Positions 1-8,202 of a stretch of DNA of 64,000 nt are shown in pieces (positions within the stretch are counted from its first letter, which is position 1; the number at the start of each line of letters is the position of its first letter). The notes below the pieces were generated by a model. It did not search any database. It worked only from the letters and a program-made list of their open reading frames with translations, and had not been told where the DNA came from. The position numbers and the translations under genes are program-made. Where the stretch lies: positions 712,001 through 776,000 of the forward strand of contig NZ_AP018828.1 in NCBI RefSeq assembly GCF_003966695.1. Reading direction: 5' to 3'. Source of the DNA: Asticcacaulis excentricus. Its GTDB lineage: Bacteria; Pseudomonadota; Alphaproteobacteria; Caulobacterales; Caulobacteraceae.

Positions 1-40
1 CATCAGCTTGCGCGGCGGGCCCGATGCGGATGTCGTGCAT
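1..40 (-). CDS. Partial toxin gene of a ParE/RelE-type pair (5' end only)
   Basis: Only the first 13 codons are inside the window, reading leftwards from an ATG at 38-40. The translation begins MHDIRIGPAAQAD, which resembles the start of RelE/ParE-superfamily toxins. The start lies 3 nt after the stop of the antitoxin-like gene at 44-319, the usual antitoxin-then-toxin order. The identity is inferred from position and a short N-terminus; the rest is outside the window. Confidence 0.45.
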   Translation of the reverse strand, partial: MHDIRIGPAAQAD

Positions 41-43
41 TCG

Positions 44-319
44 TCAGAAGCCGTATTTATTTGCGAGCCGCTCTCGGAACACGTCCCAAGGCACGGAATC
101 CGCTTTGTCTTGCTCGAAGGTTTCCATGCGGCGTTCGATTTCAGCGAGATGTGACGCAGGCACAGGGCCGCCGATCATCGCCAGATGACGATCACGTTTT
201 TCGATCTGAGCCGGAGACAAACCCGCGTCGTCCTGAAGACTATCCCACAACGCCTCGATCAGTTCGAGGCGCTCCTCAACCGTCAGATCAGAGATCGCAA
301 TTCTGGACACGGCGTTCAT
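44..319 (-). CDS. Addiction module component-like antitoxin (91 aa)
   Basis: The small acidic protein has an N-terminal segment (about residues 10-30, ISDLTVEERLELIEALWDSL) typical of the putative addiction-module component family. Members of that family pair with ParE/RelE-type toxins. The C-terminal third (DSVPWDVFRERL) matches the usual W-x-x-V/L-x-x-x-L region. A probable toxin starts 3 nt downstream and leaves the window. The role, binding the toxin and probably repressing the operon, is inferred from family and context. Confidence 0.7.
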   Translation of the reverse strand: MNAVSRIAISDLTVEERLELIEALWDSLQDDAGLSPAQIEKRDRHLAMIGGPVPASHLAEIERRMETFEQDKADSVPWDVFRERLANKYGF

Positions 320-358
320 GGAGTGAGGATACCCCCAAACCCCTGATCTGCCAAGACG

Positions 359-1582
359 TCAGGCCACCGCCGGCATACGGGCCACATTGCAGTGGCTCCA
401 CAGCTTATCCATCGCCTTGACCAGTTCATCCATCATGTCGTCATCATGGTCCGGTGACGGCGTGAAGCGCAGACGCTCGGTGCCCTTGGGCACGGTCGGG
501 TAATTGATCGGCTGCACATAGATGTTGAAATCATTGAGCAGCATGTCCGAAATCATCTTGCAATGCACCGGATTGCCGACCAGCACCGGCACGATGTGGC
601 TAACCGACGGCAGGACCGGGATACCCAGTTCGCGGAACCGGCGCATCAGGGTCTGGGCGCGCTCCTGATGAGCGACTCGGCGCTCATTGTGCGCTTTCAG
701 CCAGCGCACGCTGGCCGCCGCGCCCGCCATCACCGCCGGGGGCAGCGAGGTGGTGAAGATGAAGCCCGAAGCCCACAGGCGGATGGCGTCGCACATGGCG
801 GCCTTACCGGCAATATAGCCACCCATCATGCCAAAGGCCTTACCGAGCGTGCCTTCGATAATGTCGATCTGATCCATTACGCCGTCGCGTTCGGCCACGC
901 CGGCCCCGCGCTCTCCGTAGAGGCCCACGGCGTGCACTTCGTCGATATAGGTCAGGGCGTTGTATTTCTTGGCCAGAGCGATGGTCCCGGCGATCTCGGC
1001 AATATCGCCATCCATCGAATAGACCGACTCAAAGGCAATGAGCTTGGGCGCATTGACCGGGGCGGCCGCCAGCAGTTCTTCGAGGTGCGCCAGATCGTTG
1101 TGACGGAAGACGTGACGCGCTCCGCCGCCATTGCGTATGCCCGCAATCATCGAGGCGTGGTTCAGCGCATCCGAAAAAATGATCAGGCCCGGCAAAATCT
1201 TGTACAGGGTCGTCAGGGTCGCCTCGTTGGCAACATAGCCCGACGAGAAGACCAGAGCGGCTTCCTTGTGGTGCAGATCGGCCAACTCGGCCTCAAGTTC
1301 GTTATGATACCAGGTCGTACCGGAGATATTGCGCGTGCCGCCCGAGCCCGAACCGGCTTCGTCGATGGCGCGGTGCATGGCCTCAATCACCACCGGGTTT
1401 TGCCCCTGACCGAGATAGTCATTGGAACACCAGACCGTGACGTCGCGCTCGCTCCCGTCTTCGCGCTGCCAGGTGGCGCGCGGGAAGGCGCCGCGATGAC
1501 GCTTCAGATTGGCAAAAACGCGGTAACGACCCTCCTTGCGGACGGCGTCGATGGCGGCCTCGAATGCGGCGTTGTAATCCAT
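359..1582 (-). CDS. hemA: 5-aminolevulinate synthase
   Basis: This PLP enzyme condenses glycine with succinyl-CoA to 5-aminolevulinate, the first step of haem synthesis by the C4 (Shemin) route used by alphaproteobacteria. The 407-aa protein shows the alpha-oxoamine synthase fold throughout. Visible signatures are CSNDYLG at about residue 52, the glycine-rich [11 protein letters not shown] at 78-88, the aspartate region [12 protein letters not shown] near 212, and the PLP lysine in EGTLGKAFG at about residue 248. The ATG at 1580-1582 fits the family N-terminus. hemB lies about 1 kb away on the other strand, so two haem steps are neighbours but not co-transcribed. No clear regulatory box was identified upstream. 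Confidence 0.97.
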   Translation of the reverse strand: MDYNAAFEAAIDAVRKEGRYRVFANLKRHRGAFPRATWQREDGSERDVTVWCSNDYLGQGQNPVVIEAMHRAIDEAGSGSGGTRNISGTTWYHNELEAELADLHHKEAALVFSSGYVANEATLTTLYKILPGLIIFSDALNHASMIAGIRNGGGARHVFRHNDLAHLEELLAAAPVNAPKLIAFESVYSMDGDIAEIAGTIALAKKYNALTYIDEVHAVGLYGERGAGVAERDGVMDQIDIIEGTLGKAFGMMGGYIAGKAAMCDAIRLWASGFIFTTSLPPAVMAGAAASVRWLKAHNERRVAHQERAQTLMRRFRELGIPVLPSVSHIVPVLVGNPVHCKMISDMLLNDFNIYVQPINYPTVPKGTERLRFTPSPDHDDDMMDELVKAMDKLWSHCNVARMPAVA

Positions 1583-1882
1583 GTACTTATCTCAACCCCG
1601 TTTCCACAAAAGAAACCGGGCCCTCGGTGGGTTGTTGTCAGGGTCTCAACGCCCTGTTTGACCATAGCCGTTATAGTGGGTTGTCCCGCTTATGGCCAGT
1701 ATCAATATGCCATAGGTTTCGACCTGTGGCGCATCAAATCTGCCCCTGACGCTGGTGCATAATGACGCACCTCTTCCCAGCCCGCCTATCGGCACAATCG
1801 AACTGTGTTTGCATTATAATGAATTTTTTGCAAATATAGGGTTTCATGGGGTGCGCTAACAACCGTCAGCAAAGGTCCGGTC
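1583..1882. other. Divergent intergenic region between hemA and the membrane-protein gene
   Basis: This 300-base stretch carries no convincing gene; the short frames in it lack family features. An AT-rich patch at about 1806-1840 holds a 10-bp palindrome (CATTATAATG, 1812-1821) flanked by TTTGCA at 1808-1813 and TGCAAA at 1829-1834. It is a plausible promoter or operator for the rightward gene starting at 1883. No specific regulator can be named from sequence alone. Confidence 0.4.
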
Positions 1883-2428
1883 ATGAACGCTTCGTCTTCC
1901 AAAGCCGTCGCCGATACTGCCTTTACCGGTCAATCCAGTGCCGCCGTCTGCGAAGAGGACGAGCGTAATCTGGCCTATGTCGTCTATGGCCTGTTGTTCG
2001 TCAGCCCGTTTTCACTGGGCATTACGGCCCTGATCGGCGCGGCGCTGGCCTATCTGCGCAAAAGCAACTGCACCTCCTATGTTCAGACGCATTTTCGCTA
2101 TCAGATCAAACACTTCTGGGCGATTTTCGCCCTATGGGGCATGGCGACCTTTATCGCGGTTATCTGTACCGTCGTGCTGACCTGGACGCTCGCTAACCTC
2201 ATCTGGTCGCAATACGACATCTCCGACTGGCGACGAATCGACCTCGATCTTAGCGACCTCGATATTTCCAGCATCCCGGTTTCGACCATACTCGGCGTCT
2301 CTTCGGGCTATGTGGTTTCGGCCCTGCTGACCTTCATGGCCACCGTATGGATTCTGGCTACGTCGGTGAACGGCGTTCTGAAGCTCAATAATCACAAGCC
2401 GATTGGCAAACGCTTCAGAACGGCGTAA
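1883..2428 (+). CDS. Small inner-membrane protein, DUF4870-like
   Basis: The 181-aa protein has an acidic soluble N-terminus (about residues 1-30) and four hydrophobic segments, roughly 33-60, 76-105, 130-150 and 150-165. The middle contains SYVQTHFRYQIKHFW at about 72-86, resembling the HAxQAxxFQ-type motif of DUF4870 membrane proteins. The function of that family is unknown. The gene lies upstream of hemB and is separated from it by a palindromic repeat, so co-transcription is possible but not shown. The assignment rests on topology and one motif. Confidence 0.65.
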   Translation: MNASSSKAVADTAFTGQSSAAVCEEDERNLAYVVYGLLFVSPFSLGITALIGAALAYLRKSNCTSYVQTHFRYQIKHFWAIFALWGMATFIAVICTVVLTWTLANLIWSQYDISDWRRIDLDLSDLDISSIPVSTILGVSSGYVVSALLTFMATVWILATSVNGVLKLNNHKPIGKRFRTA

Positions 2429-2482
2429 GCCCCTGCCCCGTTGATCTGGTAATTGCGCGCCGCGGTAAGCGATGCGTTTAGA

Positions 2483-2526
2483 GCGCATTCCGAAAAGTGT
2501 TCAACGGTTTTCGGAATCAAATGCGC
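2483..2526. repeat. REP-like palindromic element upstream of hemB
   Basis: The left arm (GCGCAT then TCCGAAAA, 2483-2496) pairs with the right arm (TTTTCGGA, then ATGCGC ending at 2526), with a 5-nt bulge on the right side. Elements with this TTCCGAAAA...TTTTCGGAA core are widespread in intergenic regions of alphaproteobacteria. It stays in frame with hemB, so naive start calling could translate it as part of HemB. Confidence 0.75.
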
Positions 2527-2546
2527 GAAAAAAATGGGGTGCCTCC

Positions 2547-3548
2547 ATGACCTTCCCCCCTCTCGTCGGTGCCTACCCTCTGGCCCGCCCGCGCCGCCTG
2601 CGCCAATCGGCTTGGGTGCGTGATCTGGTGGCCGAACACCACCTCAGCGTTTCCGACCTGATCTGGCCGATCTTTGTGCACGACAAGGACGTGGCGCGTG
2701 ACCCCATCCGCTCGCTGGAAGGCGTCGATCGTCTGAGCATCGCCGAAGCCGTCAAGGAAGCCAGAGAAGCCTATGCGCTGGGCATACCGGCCCTGGCGCT
2801 GTTTCCCAATATCGATCCGTCGCTGCGCAACGATGACGCGACGGCCGCCTATGACCCCGACGGTCTGATCGCCCGCACTTGCCGCGCCATCAAATCCGCC
2901 GTGCCGGAAATAGGCCTGATCGTCGATGTGGCGCTCGATCCCTTCACCTCGCACGGCCACGACGGCATCCTTAGCGGCGGCCGGATTCACAACGAGAAAA
3001 CCATCGAGATTCTCACCCGGCAGGCGCTGGTGCAGGCCGAGGCCGGGGCCGATGTGCTGGCCCCCTCTGACATGATGGACGGACGAGTCGGTGAGATTCG
3101 CAAGGCGCTGGAGGCACAGGGCCTGACCGATAAGCTGATCCTGTCCTACGCCGCCAAATACGCCTCGGCCTTCTACGGCCCGTTCCGTGACGCGGTCGGC
3201 ACCTCGGCGTTAAAAGGTGACAAGAAGACCTATCAGATGGACAGCGCCAATACGGACGAGGCCCTGCGCGAAGTCGCCATGGACCTTCAGGAAGGCGCCG
3301 ACATGGTGATGGTCAAGCCCGGCCTGCCCTATCTTGACATCGTGCAGCGCGTGTCGGAAACGTTCAAGGTGCCAACCTTCGTCTATCAGGTGTCGGGCGA
3401 ATACGCGATGATCAAGGCGGCGGTGAATGCCGGCTTCATGGACCACGACAAGGGCGTGTTCGAAACGCTGCTCGCCTTCAAACGCGCCGGCGCGTCGGGC
3501 GTTTTGACGTATTTTGCAAAATACGTGTCGGAGAAGTTAGCGCGATGA
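2547..3548 (+). CDS. hemB: Delta-aminolevulinic acid dehydratase (porphobilinogen synthase)
   Basis: The enzyme joins two 5-aminolevulinate molecules into porphobilinogen. The ATG at 2547 is chosen over the in-frame start at 2472 because the upstream 25 codons cross a palindromic repeat and the family N-terminus fits the later start, giving 333 aa. The Schiff-base lysine is in MVMVKPGLPYLD at about residue 257, with the second active-site lysine in YAAKYAS near 204. The metal site reads VDVALDPFTSHGHDG (about 126-140), with aspartates where zinc-type enzymes have cysteines. This marks the magnesium-dependent, zinc-free class. The stop overlaps the next gene as ATGA. Confidence 0.97.
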   Translation: MTFPPLVGAYPLARPRRLRQSAWVRDLVAEHHLSVSDLIWPIFVHDKDVARDPIRSLEGVDRLSIAEAVKEAREAYALGIPALALFPNIDPSLRNDDATAAYDPDGLIARTCRAIKSAVPEIGLIVDVALDPFTSHGHDGILSGGRIHNEKTIEILTRQALVQAEAGADVLAPSDMMDGRVGEIRKALEAQGLTDKLILSYAAKYASAFYGPFRDAVGTSALKGDKKTYQMDSANTDEALREVAMDLQEGADMVMVKPGLPYLDIVQRVSETFKVPTFVYQVSGEYAMIKAAVNAGFMDHDKGVFETLLAFKRAGASGVLTYFAKYVSEKLAR

Positions 3549-4096
3549 GCGATAACGATTACGAGTATCCGGTCAAAACCCTCAATGTAGCCTTAGCGTC
3601 CACCGACTGCGTCAAACTCATAACCGATCATCTCGATGATTATAGTCAATATGAAGGTTATGTCATTGCGTTGACGGAGAAGCTTGCCTTGCTCCAAACC
3701 ATTGACGATTGGCATACTGATGGGTTTGCCGTTTTTGCTCTTAGTCACCTTGTCGGTTGGCGACAAAGCCCGACTGAAACCGGACGTTCAATCATTCTAC
3801 GTTCTTTCGGTATTCACAAAGGCGTACAACCCGATGGCATAAATTTAAATAGTCTGCCAGAACTCTGTTGGGCACTAAAAACTTTGGAAAAAACCATCGC
3901 CGTCAACATAGGTAATGAGTGTGAAGTCGGAGAGATTGCTCAGGTTTCACGTCGCCTTATTTTGAATGGCATTGATGCTGTGGCCGCGCCTTTGGAAGGC
4001 CCCGTCGAAATCGATTGGGAAGACATAAGTCAAATTAGCTTTGACGATGAATATACAACCGGCTTCAAGGACTATCTCCAGTCTCTGAAAAGTTGA
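3545..4096 (+). CDS. Uncharacterised acidic protein coupled to hemB (183 aa)
   Basis: I do not recognise the family. The product is soluble-looking and acidic, with no signal peptide or membrane segment. Its start codon overlaps the hemB stop (ATGA, 3545-3548), so translation is probably coupled. Base composition is clearly more AT-rich than hemB, with codons such as TTA, ATA and AAT frequent, which suggests recent acquisition or weak codon selection. The C-terminus ends in an acidic WEDISQISFDDEY stretch. It might be an immunity- or antitoxin-like accessory protein, but nothing proves this. Confidence 0.7.
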   Translation: MSDNDYEYPVKTLNVALASTDCVKLITDHLDDYSQYEGYVIALTEKLALLQTIDDWHTDGFAVFALSHLVGWRQSPTETGRSIILRSFGIHKGVQPDGINLNSLPELCWALKTLEKTIAVNIGNECEVGEIAQVSRRLILNGIDAVAAPLEGPVEIDWEDISQISFDDEYTTGFKDYLQSLKS

Positions 4097-4100
4097 ACAT

Positions 4101-4964
4101 TTACTTCCGCCGCGCCTCCAGACGCGCGTGCAGCGATGAGGTGTCCCAGCGTTGGCCGCCCATAGCCTGCACCTCGGAATAAAACTGATCGACCAGTGCG
4201 GCGACGCTCAGGTGCGCGCCGTTTGAACGCGCCTCATCAAGCGCAATCCCCAGATCCTTGCGCATCCAGTCCACGGCAAAGCCGAAGTCGTACCTGCCCT
4301 CGGCCATGGTCGCCCAGCGGTTCGACATCTGCCACGACCCGGCCGCGCCCTGTGAGATGGCCTGAAACACCAGTTCCGGGTCAATATCGGCGCATTTGGC
4401 AAAATGCAGCGCCTCAGCAATGCCCTGCACCGCCCCGGCAATGGCAATCTGGTTGCACATCTTGGCCGTCTGGCCGGCACCGGCCTCGCCGATCCGGGTC
4501 AAAGACTTGGTATAGGGCAGGGTCACCGCGCGCACGCGGGCCAGTTGCGAGTCTTCGCACCCGACCATGACCGACAAGGCGCCATTGACGGCACCCGCTT
4601 GTCCGCCGGACACCGGCGCATCGGCAAAATGCAAACCTTTCCCGGCACATAGGACCGAAAGCTCACGCGCCAGTCGGGCCGAAGTCGTCGTGTGGTCAAC
4701 GATCAGACTGCCCACCGCCATGCGCTCCGCCGCCCGCGTCACCAGATCGCGCACATCATCATCGCGCCCGACGCACAGGACCAGCACCTCGGCATTTTCC
4801 ACGGCCTCTTCAAAGTCGGTGGCAAAGGCCGCGCGGTGCGCCTCCCCCCACGCCATCGCCTTATCCACCGAACGGTTGAAGCCCACGACCTCGAAACCGG
4901 CCTTCAACAGATGACCGGCCATGGGGGCGCCCATGACGCCCAGACCTGCAAATACGATACGCAT
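4101..4964 (-). CDS. NAD(P)-dependent oxidoreductase, 3-hydroxyisobutyrate dehydrogenase family
   Basis: This beta-hydroxyacid dehydrogenase superfamily member has 287 aa from the ATG at 4964; the longer frame would need a TTG 12 nt earlier. The Rossmann motif GLGVMGAPMAG starts at residue 7, the substrate motif DAPVSGGQAGA lies near 118, and the catalytic lysine is in GAGQTAKMCNQ near 170. MRKDLGIAL near 235 is also typical. Likely substrates are 3-hydroxyisobutyrate, tartronate semialdehyde or a related short hydroxyacid or aldehyde; the sequence alone does not decide. It follows the flavin reductase gene by about 8 nt on the same strand. Confidence 0.88.
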   Translation of the reverse strand: MRIVFAGLGVMGAPMAGHLLKAGFEVVGFNRSVDKAMAWGEAHRAAFATDFEEAVENAEVLVLCVGRDDDVRDLVTRAAERMAVGSLIVDHTTTSARLARELSVLCAGKGLHFADAPVSGGQAGAVNGALSVMVGCEDSQLARVRAVTLPYTKSLTRIGEAGAGQTAKMCNQIAIAGAVQGIAEALHFAKCADIDPELVFQAISQGAAGSWQMSNRWATMAEGRYDFGFAVDWMRKDLGIALDEARSNGAHLSVAALVDQFYSEVQAMGGQRWDTSSLHARLEARRK

Positions 4965-4972
4965 GGAATGCC

Positions 4973-5482
4973 TCAAACCGGTAAAGGGTGGGTCTGGCCA
5001 TAGCGGCCACGGAAATAGGTCAGGCCGTGTTCGCCAAAATGGGTTTCGGACTGATCGAAGGCTTCGACCTCACCGACAATCATCAGATGATCCCCCAGCA
5101 CCTGTGTCTGGTACTGACGGCATTTCAGCCAGGACAGCGCCCCTTTCAAACGCAGCGGTTCGTCGGCAAACGACAGGTCGTCGGCTTCGCGGCAATAGGG
5201 GTTTTCACGGAAAAAGCGGTCAGACAGATCACGCTGCGCTGCGTTGAGGATATTGATGCCAAAACTCTGCGCCTCGGCAAACAGGGCATAGCGCTCAGAC
5301 TTAAGGTCCAGCGACCACAGAATCAGCTTCGGCTCAAGCGACACAGAGGCGAACGAGTTGATGGTCAGCCCCATGACGCACGGGTGGCCTTCACGGTCCA
5401 CCACGGGAATGGTGACGACAGCCACGCCGGTGGCAAAGGTGCCCAGGGCGTGACGATAGGCCAGACGATCAGGGTCGCTCAA
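4973..5482 (-). CDS. Flavin reductase-like, FMN-binding split-barrel protein
   Basis: The protein belongs to the flavin reductase-like family that supplies reduced flavin to two-component monooxygenases. Typical pieces are RHALGTFATGVAVVT near the N-terminus, GLTINSFASVSLEPKLILWSL in the flavin-binding barrel, and a C-terminal GLTYFRGRYG. I chose a TTG start at 5480-5482 because an AGG-containing Shine-Dalgarno sequence sits 5 nt upstream and the family N-terminus begins there, giving 169 aa. A longer frame to 5578 also needs a TTG. The partner oxygenase is not in this window. Confidence 0.82.
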   Translation of the reverse strand: MSDPDRLAYRHALGTFATGVAVVTIPVVDREGHPCVMGLTINSFASVSLEPKLILWSLDLKSERYALFAEAQSFGINILNAAQRDLSDRFFRENPYCREADDLSFADEPLRLKGALSWLKCRQYQTQVLGDHLMIVGEVEAFDQSETHFGEHGLTYFRGRYGQTHPLPV

Positions 5483-5628
5483 CGGAACCTCATGGCAACA
5501 GGAATACCCCCTCCTTTGACCCCAAAAGCCTGCGGGGGTCAATCGCTGAAACCGCCTCAAAACCGCTGACGGCCTCAACCGCCTGTTAAGATTAATGACC
5601 GATAGATTGATGAAGTTCCGGAGTTCGT

Positions 5629-6531
5629 ATGGCCAGTCGCGACGCCCCCATTGTCATCAAGAAAGTCAAGAAGGTCGTCGGCGGCGGACACCACGGCGGC
5701 GCGTGGAAGGTTGCCTATGCCGACTTCGTGACCGCCATGATGGCCTTCTTCCTGCTGATGTGGCTGATCAACACCACCTCCCCTGAACAGAAAAAGGGCG
5801 TGGCCGACTATTTCGCCCCGGCCAGCGTGTCTCAGACGACTTCCGGCTCAGGCGGCATTCTGGCCGGGACCGCCATTGGCCATGACGGCGTCAAGCAGGA
5901 AGGCTCGATGGCCTTTATCGAGCATATGGCCCCGGAAGCCCCGGACGTGCAGGATCGTGACGGCACCGCCAAAAATGCCGCCGACCTGTCGCAGACGCCG
6001 GAAGAGGAACTGCGCGAAGAGTTGCAAAAGCGCGAGGAGGCTTCGTTCCGCTCGGCCGCCGAATCGCTGCGTCAGGCGCTTCAGGACATGCCCGAACTGG
6101 CCGAATTGTCGAAAAACATCCTTGTCGACCAGACGCCAGAAGGGTTGCGCATCCAACTGATCGATCAGGAAGGGCGCGCCATGTTCAATGCCAACTCTAC
6201 CCAGCCCAATGAACGCGCCCGCCTGTTGCTGCGCGCCGTGGCCAAGGTCGTCAATCAGTTGCCCAACCGCATCTCGATCACCGGGCACACGACCGGCACC
6301 CCCGGCATGGGGCAGTCGGATAAGGACTGGAAACTGTCGGCTGATCGCGCCGATGCCTCGCGTCAGGTGTTGCAGGGGGCCGGTGTCGATCAGGACCGCG
6401 TGGCGCAGGTTTCAGGCAAGGCGGCGAAGGAACCTCTGTATCCGGACGACCCGACTCTGGCTGGCAATCGCCGCATTGCGATTATTTTGCTACGCGAAGC
6501 GCCCGTTCTCCCAGAAAACCCTTCTCTTTGA
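5629..6531 (+). CDS. motB: Flagellar motor stator protein MotB
   Basis: MotB anchors the stator to peptidoglycan and, with MotA, forms the proton channel that powers the flagellum. The 300-aa protein has a basic N-terminus and one membrane helix (about 28-50). The proton-binding aspartate is D32 in YADFVTAMMAFFLLMWL. A charged linker (about 100-150) precedes an OmpA-like peptidoglycan-binding domain (about 165-295). The usual GHTD motif reads GHTTG here, so the Asp is replaced. SRADA-type residues (LSADRADASRQVL) are present. An SD-like CGGAG precedes the ATG at 5629. motA is not nearby, so the gene stands alone. Confidence 0.93.
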   Translation: MASRDAPIVIKKVKKVVGGGHHGGAWKVAYADFVTAMMAFFLLMWLINTTSPEQKKGVADYFAPASVSQTTSGSGGILAGTAIGHDGVKQEGSMAFIEHMAPEAPDVQDRDGTAKNAADLSQTPEEELREELQKREEASFRSAAESLRQALQDMPELAELSKNILVDQTPEGLRIQLIDQEGRAMFNANSTQPNERARLLLRAVAKVVNQLPNRISITGHTTGTPGMGQSDKDWKLSADRADASRQVLQGAGVDQDRVAQVSGKAAKEPLYPDDPTLAGNRRIAIILLREAPVLPENPSL

Positions 6532-6579
6532 CGGAAAAATGGGGTCTGATGGGATGACAGGATCATCAGGCATCACCCC

Positions 6580-7314
6580 ATGAGCGAGCATTTTCCGGGA
6601 CGAAAGCTCAGATACTATCTGACCATCCCTGGCCCTTGCCCGTATCTGGAAGGTCAGGAGGAACGGAAGGTGTTTGTGCACCTCCCCCCCCTCGAAGCCA
6701 TCAATGTCAATGATCAGCTCTCGGCCATCGGCTTCCGCCGTTCTCAGAACATCGCCTACCGTCCAGCTTGCCCGGCCTGTCGCGCCTGTCAGTCGGTGCG
6801 CATCCCCGTACACGGCTATCAGCACAACCGAACGGACAAACGCATCCTGAAACGCAATGCAGGGCTGACGCGGCATTTCCGTGAGGCCGAAGCGACGCGC
6901 GAACAGTATGATCTGCTTCAAAAATATCTGAAGGCGCGCCACCCCGACGGCGGCATGATGGACATGACCTGGCCCGATCTGGTGGCCATGGTCGAAGACA
7001 CGCTGGTGCGCACCCACATCATCGAATACCGGCTGGAGGGGCAACTGATCGGCTGCGTACTGGTAGATGCGCTCAATGACGGCCTGTCACTGGTCTATAG
7101 CTTCTACGACCCGGACCTGATGAACCGCTCGCTGGGCCGCTTCGTCATTCTGGACCACATAGATCAGGCACAACGCGCGGGTTATGCCTATGTCTATCTC
7201 GGCTACTGGGTGAAGGGCTCGCCCAAGATGGACTATAAGGCGCGTTATCGCCCGCTGGAGGCGCTGACCGATTTCGGCTGGACCGAGATCGACCCGGATT
7301 TAACTGAAGACTGA
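6580..7314 (+). CDS. bpt: Aspartate/glutamate leucyltransferase
   Basis: The enzyme transfers leucine from Leu-tRNA to N-terminal Asp or Glu of proteins, marking them for ClpS/ClpAP degradation in the bacterial N-end rule pathway. The 244-aa protein has the N-terminal cysteine cluster CPACRACQSVRIP (about 66-78) of the ATE family and a C-terminal GNAT-like transferase domain. That domain includes GLSLVYSFYDPD near 167 and the conserved LGYWVKGSPKMDYKARYRP near 206-224. Length and motifs fit Bpt rather than eukaryotic ATE1. The last 15 nt overlap the convergent ExoD-like gene. Confidence 0.93.
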   Translation: MSEHFPGRKLRYYLTIPGPCPYLEGQEERKVFVHLPPLEAINVNDQLSAIGFRRSQNIAYRPACPACRACQSVRIPVHGYQHNRTDKRILKRNAGLTRHFREAEATREQYDLLQKYLKARHPDGGMMDMTWPDLVAMVEDTLVRTHIIEYRLEGQLIGCVLVDALNDGLSLVYSFYDPDLMNRSLGRFVILDHIDQAQRAGYAYVYLGYWVKGSPKMDYKARYRPLEALTDFGWTEIDPDLTED

Positions 7315-7941
7315 GTTCAGTCCGCGCCCGGCGGCAAAAGCGCCATAAATAATCCCGCCGACATACAGCGTGGCCGCCAGTGCAAACACCTGCCCCAGCA
7401 GCACAAACAGGCCATCACGCTGGATCATGCCGACCGCCGTCAGCAGAATCGCCACCGCCGGCAGGGTGTTGGAAAAGGGAATAATCCCCAGCGGCAGCAT
7501 CATGATCACCGCCGCATAGATGAGGACCAGCGCATTAACGCGGTTCGACACTGCGCCGCTGGTCAGCCTCAAAAGGCGGGGCTTGACGAAACGGTCGATC
7601 TTCGACACCACGCCAACCCCGCGTTGCAGCACCGGCACCAGCTTCGCCGTCTCGATCTCACGGTCCAGTATCTTTTCCGGCAGCCACGGCAGGCGGTTGA
7701 AAAGAATAGCCACGGCAATGAGGATGATGGCGGCGCTGAACGGAATGGAAATGCCCGGCACCGACACAGGGATCAAAAACGGCAGGCACAGCAACACGCA
7801 GAGCAGCAGCAGACCCTGCTCGCCCATCATGTCGATCAGTTCCCGTAGTGTTGTGTGCTTACCCTCAATGCGCCCCACCGTATGGGTCAGCATGGCACTG
7901 AGGGTTTCGGAAGTGTCGTGAAAGCCAAAAATCTTACGCAT
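7300..7941 (-). CDS. ExoD family membrane protein (exopolysaccharide synthesis-associated)
   Basis: The 213-aa protein has hydrophobic helices at about 45-75, 130-155 and 158-195, and the family segment TLRELIDMMGEQGLLLLCVLLCLPFLIPVS-like region (about 33-62). ExoD was first described for exopolysaccharide production and alkali tolerance in Sinorhizobium, but its biochemical role is unknown. No exopolysaccharide operon surrounds it here. It converges on bpt with a 15-nt overlap. Confidence 0.85.
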   Translation of the reverse strand: MRKIFGFHDTSETLSAMLTHTVGRIEGKHTTLRELIDMMGEQGLLLLCVLLCLPFLIPVSVPGISIPFSAAIILIAVAILFNRLPWLPEKILDREIETAKLVPVLQRGVGVVSKIDRFVKPRLLRLTSGAVSNRVNALVLIYAAVIMMLPLGIIPFSNTLPAVAILLTAVGMIQRDGLFVLLGQVFALAATLYVGGIIYGAFAAGRGLNSVFS

Positions 7942-8023
7942 GCGGCATATGCACCGAAAGGCGGATAAGGGCGCAAGTGGAAAATCGTTTGCGTGGCTGG
8001 ACGTTTTTTAGGGTAGAAAGAGA

Positions 8024-8193
8024 GAACCACAGATTACACAGATTGCACAGATGACGTGCGCAGTGACTACGAGGCTTTCCGCCACACACTGTGCCTGCAA
8101 AACCCGACAATCTGAGCGGCATAACCGGGCCTGACAAAAAAGAGACGCGCCGGGGCGCGTCCCAATCTGTGGAATCTGTGTAATCTGTGGTTC
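8024..8193. repeat. 170-bp element with 29-bp terminal inverted repeats
   Basis: The left end (8024-8052) and right end (8165-8193) are inverted copies of each other over 29 bp with one mismatch; the outer 21 bp are perfect. Each arm is built from repeated AATCTGTG-type units, three on the right arm. It starts just after the parC stop (8203, minus strand). I see no encoded transposase and no clear target duplication. It could act as a transcription terminator or be a small non-autonomous mobile element. Confidence 0.8.
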
Positions 8194-8202
8194 CGTAAAG
8201 CC

